Positions 27,032-36,190 of a stretch of DNA of 64,000 nucleotides are shown here, piece by piece. A program made the position numbers and the translations under genes. The DNA is from Rhodococcus sp. NBC_00297. GTDB taxonomy: Bacteria; Actinomycetota; Actinomycetes; Mycobacteriales; Mycobacteriaceae. The stretch is from NCBI RefSeq assembly GCF_036173065.1, contig NZ_CP108041.1, positions 496,001 through 560,000 on the forward strand. The letters run 5' to 3'. Every line of letters starts with the position of its first letter. Position 1 is the stretch's first letter. The notes below the pieces were generated by a model, which was not told the DNA's origin, did no database searches, and worked only from the letters and a program-made list of their open reading frames with translations.

Positions 27032-27138
27032 CGAACGCTCGGCGATCTGGCTCCGTGATCCGACCTCCTGAAGGAGGCCGGACCACGTCACAGTGGCGGG
27101 ACCGCGCCCGAGTCACACGGGCTTCTCCGAGACGTTCG
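27032..27138 (-). promoter_or_regulatory. Cobalamin (B12) riboswitch
   Basis: On the leftward transcript a closing stem (CGAACG at the 5' side pairs with CGTTCG, 27133-27138 with 27032-27037) holds a GCCCG/CGGGC hairpin (27106-27122) and the conserved B12 box with CCGCCACTGTGA (27088-27099), the signature of the cobalamin aptamer. The chelatase GTG start lies about 80 nt downstream; two hairpins in that stretch (about 27001-27027 and 26969-26988) may be the expression platform. By family knowledge, adenosylcobalamin binding would lower expression of the chelatase-cobO-cobB unit. Confidence 0.9.
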
Positions 27139-27166
27139 TCGGTTGTTCAGTGTCGGTGCAGGCGAG

Positions 27167-27652
27167 TCAGTTCTTGTCGCCTTCGCTCCAGGGACTGCCG
27201 CCGCCGCGCCGCATGGGCGTGTGCGGGATGCCGTCCTCGAGGACTTCCTGGCCGTCCGGGTAGAAGCCGTGCTTTGCGTACATCTCCACCAGGTAGCTCT
27301 GCGCGTTGATGCGGCACGGGGACGACCCGACCTCCGCGAGCGCAGCCCGCAGCAGACGCGTGGTGTGGCCCTGCCCGCGCGAGGAGCGGTGCGTGCACAG
27401 GCGCCCGATGCGGAACGACTTCTCGCCGTCGTCGTGCTCCTCGAGGAGACGCAGTGTGCAGACCACGCTGCCGTCGCGCTCGAGCCAGAAGTGGCGGGTG
27501 TCGGAGAGCAGGTCCTTACCGTCGAGCTCGGGGTAGGCGCAGGCCTGCTCCACCACGAACACCTCCACGCGCAGCTTGAGCAGCTCGTAGAGGGTCTCGT
27601 TCGACAGGTCGAGTGCCCAGGATCGCTTGAGTGTTGCAGTCGCCGTCGTCAT
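27167..27652 (-). CDS. GNAT family N-acetyltransferase (ElaA-like)
   Basis: 161 aa. The N-terminus YELLKLRVEVFVVEQACAYPELDGKDLL and the acetyl-CoA loop RGQGHTTRLLRAALAEV match the ElaA-like GNAT group. The acceptor is unknown. The ATG start lies 12 nt after the mqo stop on the same strand, so it is probably cotranscribed with mqo, as Rv2851c is with mqo in mycobacteria. Its stop lies just before the B12 riboswitch. Confidence 0.85.
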   Translation of the reverse strand: MTTATATLKRSWALDLSNETLYELLKLRVEVFVVEQACAYPELDGKDLLSDTRHFWLERDGSVVCTLRLLEEHDDGEKSFRIGRLCTHRSSRGQGHTTRLLRAALAEVGSSPCRINAQSYLVEMYAKHGFYPDGQEVLEDGIPHTPMRRGGGSPWSEGDKN

Positions 27653-27664
27653 GTGATGGTGGTA

Positions 27665-29224
27665 TCACACAGTTCCGGAGTGCGCGACCTGCCGGCCGGT
27701 GGCCGAGGTCGTGTCGAGCTGCAGCACTCGCGTGGTGTGCGACCAGATCTCGTCGAACAGACGCGGGTTCTCGGCCAGCTTGGTGCCCAGGGACGGAACC
27801 ATGTCCTTGAGGGTCGGCTCCCACGAGCTGTACCTGTCGGAGAAGCAGCGCTTCAGCACGTCCAGCATCGCCGGCACGGCGGTGGACGCGCCGGGTGACG
27901 CCCCGAGCAGGCCCGCGATGGTGCCGTCGCCCGCGTTGATCACGGCGGTGCCGAACTCGAGCACGCCGCCGCGACCCTTTCGACGGATCACCTGGACTCG
28001 CTGTCCGGCGGTGACCAGCTCGAAGTCCTTGCCCTGAGCGGACGGCATGAACTCCCGCAGCGTCTCCACGCGGTCGGTCTCGGACTGCAGCAGCTCGGTG
28101 ACGAGGTACTTGGTGAGGGCCATCTCGGTGACACCGACACCGAGCATCGAGAACAGGTTGTTCGGCTTGACCGAGTTGACGAGATCGGTCATCTTGCCCT
28201 GCTTGAGGAACTTGGGCGACCAGCCGGCGTACGGCCCGAACAGGAGCCCGGGCTTGCCACCGATGACGCGGGTGTCGAGGTGCGGCACCGACATCGGGGG
28301 CGCACCGACCGAGGCCTTGCCGTACACCTTGGCGGAGTGCTGCTCGACGAGCTCGGGAGTGGTGCACCGCAGCCACTCACCGCTGACGGGGAAACCGCCG
28401 AAGCCCTTGGCCTCCGCGATGCCCGACTTCTGCAGGAGGTGCAGGGCGCCGCCGCCCGCGCCGACGAAGACGAACTTGGTGACGATCTTGCGCGTGACGC
28501 CCGTCCGCCCGTTGTAGACCTTGACGGTCCAGGTGCCGTCGGAGTTCTTGGACAGGTCGCGGACCTCGTGCCCGAAGTTGACCGACGCGCCCTCCACCGC
28601 GAGGTGGTTGAGGAGCTGCTTGGTCAGTGCGCCGAAGTCGACGTCCGTGCCGCCGTCGGACCAGTTGAGCGCGATCGGATCACTGAAGTCGCGCCCCTTC
28701 GCCATCAGCGGGAGGCGACGGGCGAACTCGGTCTCGTCGTCGATGTACTCCATACCGGGGAACAGCGGGTTGCCCGAGAGCGCGTCGTACCGCGCACGCA
28801 GATACTTCACGTTGTCCTCGCCGTGCACGAAGCTGACGTGCGGGATGGGGTTGATGAAGTTCTTGGGGTCGGCGAGCACGCCGGCCTCCAGCGCGTGCGA
28901 CCACCACTGCCGCGAGACCTGGAACTGCTCGTTGACGTTCAGCGCCTTGCTGATGTCGACGGAGCCGTCCTTGCCCTGCGGGGTGTAGTTGAGCTCGCAG
29001 AGGGCGGAGTGGCCCGTACCGGCGTTGTTCCACGGGTCGCTGCTCTCCGCGGCCGCGGCGTCGAGACGCTCGAAGACGGAGATGGACCAGGTGGGCTCGA
29101 CCTGACGGAGGAGCGTGCCCAGCGTGGCACTCATGATGCCCGCGCCGATCAGGACGACGTCGGTCCTCTCCACCTTCGATCCCGACTTGGTGCCGGACTG
29201 ACTGTTCTGATCGTGTTCGCCCAC
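27665..29224 (-). CDS. mqo: Malate:quinone oxidoreductase
   Basis: 519 aa. A peripheral membrane flavoenzyme that oxidises malate to oxaloacetate and reduces quinone. The FAD site [17 protein letters not shown] is followed by [21 protein letters not shown] and the C-terminal block [18 protein letters not shown], all typical of Mqo. GTG at 29224 is used with GAAGGAAG upstream; an in-frame extension further upstream lacks support. About 20 extra polar residues precede the FAD motif compared with mycobacterial Mqo. Confidence 0.95.
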   Translation of the reverse strand: MGEHDQNSQSGTKSGSKVERTDVVLIGAGIMSATLGTLLRQVEPTWSISVFERLDAAAAESSDPWNNAGTGHSALCELNYTPQGKDGSVDISKALNVNEQFQVSRQWWSHALEAGVLADPKNFINPIPHVSFVHGEDNVKYLRARYDALSGNPLFPGMEYIDDETEFARRLPLMAKGRDFSDPIALNWSDGGTDVDFGALTKQLLNHLAVEGASVNFGHEVRDLSKNSDGTWTVKVYNGRTGVTRKIVTKFVFVGAGGGALHLLQKSGIAEAKGFGGFPVSGEWLRCTTPELVEQHSAKVYGKASVGAPPMSVPHLDTRVIGGKPGLLFGPYAGWSPKFLKQGKMTDLVNSVKPNNLFSMLGVGVTEMALTKYLVTELLQSETDRVETLREFMPSAQGKDFELVTAGQRVQVIRRKGRGGVLEFGTAVINAGDGTIAGLLGASPGASTAVPAMLDVLKRCFSDRYSSWEPTLKDMVPSLGTKLAENPRLFDEIWSHTTRVLQLDTTSATGRQVAHSGTV

Positions 29225-29376
29225 TGCTGGATCGACTTCCTTCGTCCATCGGCACTCCCGGCAGGGAGTGCGGTGCGGATGCTGCTGTCCGCGGCGCCGT
29301 GCCGCGTCACCGCGACAGTCACCGTCTCTGTACCCGATTGTGCCCCTCGCCACCCCTGCGAAGCGGCCATTACTGT

Positions 29377-30423
29377 GTGAGTGTGACTACATGGGCGCCC
29401 GATGTACTCGGTGACGATTACGAGCAACTGACCATACCGCTCGGCTCCGACCCGGACGGCGAGGGCGAGGTGCGGGCCACACTCGTGCGCCTGACGCGGT
29501 CCGTGACGGGTTCCGCGACGCCGAAGGGCGCAGTTCTCTACGTGCACGGTTTCACCGACTACTTCTTCCAGCGCCATCTGGCCGAGCACTTCGCCGATCT
29601 GGGACACGCGTTCTACGCACTCGATCTGCGCAAGTGCGGACGCTCCATCGGCGAGGGGCAGTCGCCGCACTTCGTGTCCGACCTGGCGCTGTACGACGAG
29701 GAACTCGACCGGGCGCTGGCGATCGTGCGCGAGGAGACGGGCGCCGAGGTCCTGATGGCGGCGCACTCGACGGGCGGCCTCATCGTCCCGCTGTGGCTCG
29801 ATCGTCTCGAACGCACCCGAGGGGGCGCCGCTGCCGCCGGCATCTCCGGTCTGGTGCTGAACAGTCCGTGGTTCGACCTCCAGGGCCCGCCTCTCGTGCG
29901 CAGTGTCGGAACCGTCGCGATCGGTGTCCTGGGCCGCGTCGCTCCCCTGCGCGCGCTGCCGGGTCAGGGTCTGGACACCTACGGCCTCTCCATCAGCTCG
30001 GGTGGCAACGGCGAGTGGGACTACGACCTGTCGTGGAAACCGTTGGCAGGCTTCCCCATCAAGCTCGGCTGGATCCGCGCGGTCCGTCGCGGCCACGCGG
30101 AACTGCACCGGGGACTCGACATCGGCGTGCCGTCCCTCATCCTCCGATCCAAGGTCACGCGCTTCTCCAAGACGTACGTGCCGGACGTCGACGCCGCGGA
30201 CGCCGTTCTCGACGTCCGACAGATCGCGCGGTGGGCGGGATGCCTGGGCAACCGCACGACGATCGTCCCGATCGAGGGCGCCCGCCACGACGTCTTCCTC
30301 TCCACACCCGAGCCGCTGGAACGCGCCTTCGCCGAGATGGACGACTGGCTGCGGCACCGCGGCAGCGGGTTGTCCGACGCGCCCTCGGGCGGCGACCACG
30401 CAGAACTGGCGACCGGATCGTGA
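29377..30423 (+). CDS. Alpha/beta hydrolase coupled to mtr
   Basis: 348 aa, GTG at 29377 (GTG at 29383 also possible). Serine-hydrolase features: oxyanion region [12 protein letters not shown], nucleophile elbow AAHSTGGLI, and a late His in EGARHDVFL. It resembles lysophospholipase or monoglyceride-lipase-like proteins; no signal peptide. The stop overlaps the mtr start by 4 nt. The same pairing occurs in M. tuberculosis (Rv2854-Rv2855), but a link to mycothiol metabolism is only inference. Divergent from mqo. Confidence 0.82.
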   Translation: MSVTTWAPDVLGDDYEQLTIPLGSDPDGEGEVRATLVRLTRSVTGSATPKGAVLYVHGFTDYFFQRHLAEHFADLGHAFYALDLRKCGRSIGEGQSPHFVSDLALYDEELDRALAIVREETGAEVLMAAHSTGGLIVPLWLDRLERTRGGAAAAGISGLVLNSPWFDLQGPPLVRSVGTVAIGVLGRVAPLRALPGQGLDTYGLSISSGGNGEWDYDLSWKPLAGFPIKLGWIRAVRRGHAELHRGLDIGVPSLILRSKVTRFSKTYVPDVDAADAVLDVRQIARWAGCLGNRTTIVPIEGARHDVFLSTPEPLERAFAEMDDWLRHRGSGLSDAPSGGDHAELATGS

Positions 30424-31829
30424 GCGCCACGGCGGACACCGGGTCCGATGTCCAGCATTTCGACCTCGCGATCATCGGAACCGGTTCCGGCAACTCGATT
30501 CTCGACGAGCGCTTCGACGGGTTGACAGTCGCGATGTTCGAGGAGTCCATCTTCGGCGGCACCTGCATCAACGTGGGATGCATCCCGACGAAGATGTTCG
30601 TCTACGCGGCGGAGGTGGCCCGCGCTGTCACCACTGCGTCGAAGTACGGCATCGACGCCCACATCGACAAGGTGCGGTGGACCGACATCGTGGACCGCGT
30701 CTTCGGCCGGATCGACCCCATCGCGGACGGCGGGGAGAAGTACCGCCGCGAAGGTTCGCCCAACGTGACGCTGTTCAGCAGCCACGCGCGCTTCGTCGGA
30801 CCGCGCCGTATCGACACCGGTGACGGCCGTGTCGTCACCGCCGACAAGGTCGTCGTCGCGAGCGGCTCGCGTGCCACCGTCCCCGATTTCATCCGCGACA
30901 GTGGCGTCACGTTCCACACCAACGACGACATCATGCGGCTGCCGTCCCTTCCGGAGCGGCTGATCGTGCTCGGGTCGGGCTACATCGCCGCCGAGTTCGC
31001 GCACGTGTTCTCGGCCCTCGGCTCGCACGTGACGGTCCTGGCACGCAAGGAGCGCCTCCTCCGCAAGTCGGATCTCGAGATCTCGCAGCAGTTCACCACG
31101 CTCGCGCAGGACAAGTGGGACGTCCGGCTCTCGGTCGATGCCACCGGTGTCCGTCAGGACGGCGACGACGTCGTGGTGTCCCTGTCGGACGGCACCGAGG
31201 TACGCGGGGACGCGCTGCTGGTGGCGATCGGTCGCGCTCCCAACGCCGATCAGCTCGGCGCCGACGAGGCGGGCATCGACCTGCACGACGACGGCCGCAT
31301 CGCGGTCGACGAGTTCGGCCGCACGTCGGCCGAGGGCGTCTTCGCACTCGGCGACGTCTCGTCGCCGTACCAGCTCAAGCACGTCGCCAATGCCGAGGCG
31401 CGTGTGGTGCAGGAGAACGTCCTGAAGCCGTCGTGGGACGACACGACGGGGTGGAAGCGCTTCGATCACCGCTACGTCCCGTCCGCGGTGTTCACCGATC
31501 CGATGATCGCCGAGGTGGGGCTCACCGAGCAGGAGGCTCGTGACCAGGGATACGACATCGCGGTCAAGGTCCAGAAGTACGCCGACGTCGCGTACGGCTG
31601 GGCGATGGAGGACGACGAGGGTCTCTGCAAGGTGATCGCCGACCGCGCGACCGGCCGTCTGCTGGGCGCGCACATCATCGGTGAGCAGGCGCCGACCGTG
31701 ATCCAACCGCTGATCCAGGCCCTCACGTTCGGGCAGTCCGTCCGCGACGTCGCACGGGGCCAGTACTGGATCCACCCGGCACTGCCCGAGGTGGTCGAGA
31801 ACGCGCTCCTCGGACTCGATCTCGACTGA
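30420..31829 (+). CDS. mtr: Mycothione reductase
   Basis: 469 aa. It reduces mycothiol disulfide with NADPH and keeps the main actinobacterial thiol reduced. The redox-active motif GGTCINVGCIPTKM has Cys49 and Cys54; FAD (AIIGTGSGN) and NADPH (VLGSGYIAAEFAHVF) sites follow, and the C-terminal dimer interface HPALPEVVENAL carries the catalytic His. GTG overlaps the hydrolase stop by 4 nt. Its presence supports an actinobacterial host. Confidence 0.95.
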   Translation: MSATADTGSDVQHFDLAIIGTGSGNSILDERFDGLTVAMFEESIFGGTCINVGCIPTKMFVYAAEVARAVTTASKYGIDAHIDKVRWTDIVDRVFGRIDPIADGGEKYRREGSPNVTLFSSHARFVGPRRIDTGDGRVVTADKVVVASGSRATVPDFIRDSGVTFHTNDDIMRLPSLPERLIVLGSGYIAAEFAHVFSALGSHVTVLARKERLLRKSDLEISQQFTTLAQDKWDVRLSVDATGVRQDGDDVVVSLSDGTEVRGDALLVAIGRAPNADQLGADEAGIDLHDDGRIAVDEFGRTSAEGVFALGDVSSPYQLKHVANAEARVVQENVLKPSWDDTTGWKRFDHRYVPSAVFTDPMIAEVGLTEQEARDQGYDIAVKVQKYADVAYGWAMEDDEGLCKVIADRATGRLLGAHIIGEQAPTVIQPLIQALTFGQSVRDVARGQYWIHPALPEVVENALLGLDLD

Positions 31830-31840
31830 TCGGACGCCGG

Positions 31841-32674
31841 GTGCGACAACACGCGGATGTCCTCGCCGCGGGACGTCGCCACTCCGTCGGACTGTGCGCC
31901 GACGGCTCGGTCACTCTCGCGGGTGACGTGACGGGTCACCGCGTCGAGGAATGGTCCGACGTGGTGGCCGTGGCCGCAGGGAACGTGCACACCGCTCGCA
32001 ACACCGGACAGTCGCACACCGTGGGGCTGCGAGCCGACGGCTCTGTCGTGGCGACCGGCTGGAACGCGCACGGACAGTGCGACGTCACCGACTGGTCGCA
32101 CATCGTGGGCGTTGCGGCGGGGTGGCGACGCACACTGGGTGTGGCTGCAGACGGCACCGTCAGGGCCGCAGGTCGCACCGACGAGGGTGCGTGTGAGGTG
32201 TCGTCGTGGGCCGGTGTCGTGGCGGTCGCTGCCGGGGACTGGCACTCCGTCGGACTGCGCTCGGACGGAACCGTGATCGCGGCAGGCACCGATTCGCGAG
32301 GTCAGTGTTCGGTGACAGAGTGGACGAACGTGCGGTCGGTCGCGGCGGGCCATCTCCATTCCGTCGCTCTGACCGTCGACGGAAGAGTGGCGATCGTCGG
32401 CGCGAGCGGTGGGAATGCGAACGACTGGGTCGGCGTCGTCGCCGTATCGGCCGGCAGTCGGCACACAGTGGGTCTGCTCGACGACGGTCACGTGGTCGCA
32501 GCGGGATACGACGATCGAGGTCAGTGCGATGTCGCGTCGTGGCGAGACATCGTCGCAGTGGCGGCCGGGTCGACGCACACCCTCGGGCTGAGGTCGGACG
32601 GCACCGTGATCGCGGCGGGCAACGGCGATGACGGGCAGTGCGACGTAGAAGACTGGCGTGTCCGTCTGGCGTGA
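31841..32674 (+). CDS. Stand-alone RCC1-like seven-repeat beta-propeller protein
   Basis: 277 aa, GTG start. The chain consists almost wholly of seven RCC1-type repeats of about 35-45 residues with the pattern VVAVAAGxxHTVGLRxDGTVxAAGxNxxGQCDVxxW. Seven repeats would close one propeller, probably with the N-terminal strand joining the last blade. There is no signal peptide, membrane segment or extra catalytic domain. In eukaryotes RCC1 is a Ran exchange factor; in bacteria the fold is a protein-interaction platform of mostly unknown role. It begins 11 nt after the mtr stop, so it is likely transcribed with it. Confidence 0.82.
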   Translation: MRQHADVLAAGRRHSVGLCADGSVTLAGDVTGHRVEEWSDVVAVAAGNVHTARNTGQSHTVGLRADGSVVATGWNAHGQCDVTDWSHIVGVAAGWRRTLGVAADGTVRAAGRTDEGACEVSSWAGVVAVAAGDWHSVGLRSDGTVIAAGTDSRGQCSVTEWTNVRSVAAGHLHSVALTVDGRVAIVGASGGNANDWVGVVAVSAGSRHTVGLLDDGHVVAAGYDDRGQCDVASWRDIVAVAAGSTHTLGLRSDGTVIAAGNGDDGQCDVEDWRVRLA

Positions 32675-32766
32675 CATTCCTGGCCCGAAGTGTGTCGGTG
32701 GGGTGAGCTACCGTCTGATCTGGCGTCGGGGGGCGCTGCGTTCGGACTTCACCGGGGGGTGAATCG

Positions 32767-34209
32767 ATGTACGAGACAACACTGTCGGTGGACCAGCTGA
32801 CGGCTGCCAAGAGTGATGCGCAGGCCGCTCTGGCGCTTTCAGTCACGGCGTCGTGTGCGTACGTACAGGAGTCGTCGCGCCGGCCGGCGGTGCTCGGTCC
32901 GGGTGGGGTGTTCGACGCCGAGGCTGCTGAGATCTGTGCGGTGGCGGAGGTCGCGGCGGCGTTGTCGGTGTCGACGCGCACGGTGACCGAGTGGCTGTTC
33001 CTGATTCGCACCGCGCATCCTGCGGTGGCGGAAGCGTTCGATGCGGGCCTGTTGGCGTATGCGGCGTTCCGGACGGTGTGCAGGTCGGTGGCCGGGGTTC
33101 CGAACGCCACCGAAGAGCTGCTGCAGCGGGTGATCGCTGCCGCGTCGAGGTGCACTCCGGGTGCGGTGGCAGCGGCGGTCGATCGGATTTTCGCGGAGTT
33201 CGACGCGGAGTGGCACCGCATCGCTCGGGAGCGCGCGACGACGGAACGGTACGTCTCGGTAAGGAAGCTGCCGCGAGGTCAAGCCGAGCTGAAGGTTCGT
33301 GGCCCCGCAGAGCAGATCGCCGGGATGAAGCGGGCCATCGTCGAGGCGGCCCGAGGGGTGTGCGATCCGAGTTCGCTGCCGGCGCGGTTGTTCGACGCTG
33401 CGCATGCGATCATCACCGGCACACCTCTGCCGTGCGACTGCGTCGACGAGAGTTGCGCCCACGCGCCGTCGCCGGCCGCACCGGCCCATCATGCCGTCAT
33501 CGTCCTCGACGCCGCCACGGCGGCGGGGTTGGCAGGGGAGCCGGGGCACCTCGTGGGTTGGGGGCCGGTGCCTGCGGACACTGCACGGAGGATCGCCGGG
33601 GATGCGACGTGGCAGGCGATGATCACCGCCGCGAAGGTCGCGGAACCGCGGGTGGGGTGCAGCTGCCGTTGCCCGGAGCACGACCCACCCACCGTCCCCG
33701 ACCCGCCTGTGCCGATCACGGGTCGGGAAGTCCGCCGCACCCGCCGTATGCCCGCAGGCTGGACACCGACCGCGGGGAAACTGGGCAGCACGAAAAACCG
33801 AAAAGCCAGGGAGCAGGTCGACTGTCTCCGCGCGCTCCCACCATCGGCGCTGGACCGCGCCGTAGCCGACCCCGACGGCCACGGTGGCTTCGCCGTACCC
33901 CCGGCCGGGGCGTTGACCTACCGGCCGTCCGAGGCGATCGCGTCGCTGGTGACAGCCCTGTATCCGACGTGCGTCCATCCGGGGTGTGCTGTGCCCAGCG
34001 AGGACTGCGACCTCGATCACGTCGTCCCGTTCGACCACACCGACCCCCGGAGAGCCGGATGGACGGTCGCCGCCAACCTTCAACCCCTGTGCCGCCGGCA
34101 TCACGGGTTGAAGACACGGGGGCAGTGGCATTACCGGAAGCTTCGCAACGGCATCGTTCACATCCGCGACTCGCAGGGGAACGACTACCTCACCGCGCCC
34201 GGCGAATGA
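32767..34209 (+). CDS. DUF222/HNH endonuclease-signature protein (13E12 family)
   Basis: 480 aa, ATG with a G-rich Shine-Dalgarno-like stretch upstream. The N-terminal two thirds are DUF222; the C-terminal HNH nuclease has CDLDHVVPFDH and NLQPLCRRHHGLKT. Cys pairs (CSCRCPEH; CVHPGC) may bind zinc. Such proteins are dispersed in actinobacterial genomes (13E12 repeat family) and are often counted as selfish elements; no terminal repeats or target duplications are visible here. The stop abuts the next gene's stop. Cleavage activity is unproven. Confidence 0.85.
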   Translation: MYETTLSVDQLTAAKSDAQAALALSVTASCAYVQESSRRPAVLGPGGVFDAEAAEICAVAEVAAALSVSTRTVTEWLFLIRTAHPAVAEAFDAGLLAYAAFRTVCRSVAGVPNATEELLQRVIAAASRCTPGAVAAAVDRIFAEFDAEWHRIARERATTERYVSVRKLPRGQAELKVRGPAEQIAGMKRAIVEAARGVCDPSSLPARLFDAAHAIITGTPLPCDCVDESCAHAPSPAAPAHHAVIVLDAATAAGLAGEPGHLVGWGPVPADTARRIAGDATWQAMITAAKVAEPRVGCSCRCPEHDPPTVPDPPVPITGREVRRTRRMPAGWTPTAGKLGSTKNRKAREQVDCLRALPPSALDRAVADPDGHGGFAVPPAGALTYRPSEAIASLVTALYPTCVHPGCAVPSEDCDLDHVVPFDHTDPRRAGWTVAANLQPLCRRHHGLKTRGQWHYRKLRNGIVHIRDSQGNDYLTAPGE

Positions 34210-34752
34210 TCACCAGGCGCTGGTGCGCATCACGATCTCGGTGGCCAGTGCTGCGGCCGCGGCGTCCGGGGTCGACGAGTCGAGCGTGACGACGCGGTAG
34301 TCGCCGTAGACGTAGCGGCTCGTTGCGGACGCCTCCTCCGCGAAGGTGGGGTCCACGACCACCATCGTCGTACGCAATTCGACTGCTGGGCAAGCGGAGT
34401 CGTCACGAACAGCCGGGTGCCCCCGGTCGATGACGACCAGGCTCGACACCCGCCCGAACGTGCGGGCGGCGAGCGACCAGGCGCGGTCGGCGCCCTCTCC
34501 CCTGCCGACCAGATTGACCCACGGCAGGCCGAGAGCATCGAGCAGCGCGACGAGATCGGTGTCGTTCGGACTCACACCGGGCTCGAGCGTGACGGTGCGC
34601 AGATCCGATGTCGTCAGCCGCGCCGCGGTGTCGTCGAAGACGTCTGCGCCGTCGCCGTCGGCCGGGAGCAACAACACCGCGTGGCCACTGTCCGGCCCGT
34701 CGATTCGCACGGTCAGATCGCCGGAGGGCAGGGAGACGGTCTGCTGCTGCAT
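34210..34752 (-). CDS. Small alpha/beta-hydrolase-like protein
   Basis: 180 aa from ATG 34752 (an ATG at 34824 would add 24 residues but begins inside the GntR operator). It shows a partial hydrolase fold: VLLLPADGDGADVFDDTAARL, then LPWVNLVGRGEGADRAWSLAARTFG in which the usual Ser nucleophile elbow reads GRGEG, so the catalytic Ser is missing. The C-terminus ends at TSAW. It may be a degenerate or non-catalytic hydrolase. It converges with the HNH gene and is divergent from the GntR cassette. Confidence 0.6.
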   Translation of the reverse strand: MQQQTVSLPSGDLTVRIDGPDSGHAVLLLPADGDGADVFDDTAARLTTSDLRTVTLEPGVSPNDTDLVALLDALGLPWVNLVGRGEGADRAWSLAARTFGRVSSLVVIDRGHPAVRDDSACPAVELRTTMVVVDPTFAEEASATSRYVYGDYRVVTLDSSTPDAAAAALATEIVMRTSAW

Positions 34753-34790
34753 GGGACCCGACGCTACCCGACCCTGCACGTTCGCAGCCC

Positions 34791-34841
34791 TTGCCACGAC
34801 CGAGACGAAGGTTGTACGGTTCATTACATGAGTAATGAACC
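34791..34841 (+). promoter_or_regulatory. GntR-cassette promoter with a 24-bp palindromic operator
   Basis: Two 10-bp half-sites (GGTTCATTAC at 34818-34827 and GTAATGAACC at 34832-34841) form a perfect palindrome around ATGA. Just upstream, TTGCCA (34791-34796) and TACGGT (34815-34820) with an 18-nt spacer make a plausible sigma-70-type promoter. The operator covers the expected transcription start near 34827, an ideal place for repression by the GntR protein encoded at 34869. Confidence 0.75.
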
Positions 34842-34868
34842 AATGAGGCTGCGGCGTCTCCGGGCGCG

Positions 34869-35273
34869 ATGGTCCCGGTGATGGACGACGGCCGGCCGAT
34901 CTTCCTGCAGATCGCCGAGATGATCGAGAACTCGATCATCGACGGTTCGCTCGCCGAGGAGAGCCAGGTTCCCTCGACCAACGAGCTGGCAGCCTTCCAC
35001 CGCATCAATCCCGCCACCGCGGGCAAGGGCCTGAACCACCTGGTCACGGCCGGGATTCTCTACAAGAAGCGAGGAATCGGAATGTTCGTCACCTCGGGCG
35101 CGCGAGACGCGCTCCGCTTCCGTCGGCGCGAGGGCTTCGCCGAGCAGTACGTTCGGCCGCTCGTGGCCGAGGCACGCAAACTCGGCCTCGGCACCGCCGA
35201 ACTCCAGGACATGATCGACGCCCAGTCGCGAGCGTCGACTGTCGATTCCGTGACCATGGAGGCACGGCGATGA
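34869..35273 (+). CDS. GntR-family regulator, YtrA type
   Basis: 134 aa. Winged helix at the N-terminus (PIFLQIAEMIENSIIDGSLAEESQVPSTNELAAFHRINPATAGKGLNHLVTAGILYKKRGIGMFV, about 8-75) with only a short C-terminal tail, as in the YtrA subfamily that usually controls an adjacent ABC transporter. The stop overlaps the ABC ATPase start by 4 nt. It should bind the palindrome at 34818-34841 (inference). ATG at 34869 is used; ATG at 34881 is the alternative. Confidence 0.88.
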   Translation: MVPVMDDGRPIFLQIAEMIENSIIDGSLAEESQVPSTNELAAFHRINPATAGKGLNHLVTAGILYKKRGIGMFVTSGARDALRFRRREGFAEQYVRPLVAEARKLGLGTAELQDMIDAQSRASTVDSVTMEARR

Positions 35274-36190
35274 CCGCGGCAGTGGCGACCGTCCGCGGTG
35301 TCACCAAGACCTTCGGCGACGTCGCCGCACTCAAGGACGTCACCTTCGAGTTGCAGGAGCACCGCATCCACGGACTGTTGGGGCGCAACGGCGCCGGCAA
35401 GACGACGATGATGCAGATCCTCACCGGTCAGACGTGGCAGGACGGCGGTGACGTGACAGTGTTCGGCGCCCGCCCGTACGAGAATGCGACCGTCCTGCGC
35501 GACGTCTGCTTCGTCAAGGAGAGCCAGAAGTACCCCGAGGACTTCACGGTCCGCCAGGTCCTGTCGTCCGCGGCGATGTTGATGCGTGACTGGGACGAAG
35601 ACCTTGCCCGTCGACTGACCGACGACTTCGACCTCCCCCGTGGGCGCAAGGTGAAGAAGCTCTCTCGCGGCATGACGTCGGCGCTCGGCATTGTGGTGGG
35701 TCTGGCATCTCGCGCGCCGTTGACGTTGTTCGACGAGCCGTACCTCGGTCTCGACGCGGTGGCCCGGCAGATGTTCTACGACCACCTGCTCGCGGATTTC
35801 GCGGACCACCCGCGAACCGTCGTGCTGTCGACCCATCTCATCGACGAGGTCAGCGACCTCATCGACCGTGTCGTCGTCATTAGCGACGGCACCGTCGTGG
35901 TCGATGATGATGCGGAGAACCTTCGCGGACGCGCCGTGACCATCGGCGGATCCGCTACCGCCGTCGAGCGACTCGTGGCGGATCACGCTGTGCTGCATCG
36001 TGAGTCGTTCGGATCGATGGCCCGCACCACCGTACTGGGGCCCCTCGGCGACGCCGACCTCGTCCGGGCCGCTGCCGACGGGCTCGGCATCGAACCCGTG
36101 TCGTTGCAACAGTTCGTCGTCCACTGCACCGCACGCGGTCGGACCGCGCTGCCCGCCATGTCCGACACCCGAGAGGACGCCCCGTCATGA
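35270..36190 (+). CDS. ABC transporter ATP-binding protein
   Basis: 306 aa. Walker A GRNGAGKTT, an atypical signature KKLSRGMTSALG in place of LSGGQ, Walker B LTLFDEPYLGLD and switch HLIDEV are visible. The C-terminal 75 residues after VVVDDDAENLRG form an accessory domain. It energises the permease encoded next. Four-nt overlaps on both sides make a GntR-ATPase-permease operon, the layout of drug- or peptide-responsive exporters; the substrate is unknown. Confidence 0.88.
   Translation: MTAAVATVRGVTKTFGDVAALKDVTFELQEHRIHGLLGRNGAGKTTMMQILTGQTWQDGGDVTVFGARPYENATVLRDVCFVKESQKYPEDFTVRQVLSSAAMLMRDWDEDLARRLTDDFDLPRGRKVKKLSRGMTSALGIVVGLASRAPLTLFDEPYLGLDAVARQMFYDHLLADFADHPRTVVLSTHLIDEVSDLIDRVVVISDGTVVVDDDAENLRGRAVTIGGSATAVERLVADHAVLHRESFGSMARTTVLGPLGDADLVRAAADGLGIEPVSLQQFVVHCTARGRTALPAMSDTREDAPS

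Noticed and set aside
30021..31775. 584-residue minus-strand frame
   Set aside because: Antisense to mtr; no family resemblance.
32767..34209. HNH protein as part of a mobile intron or restriction system
   Set aside because: No intron ends, reverse transcriptase or methylase adjoin it; it fits the dispersed DUF222/13E12 family.
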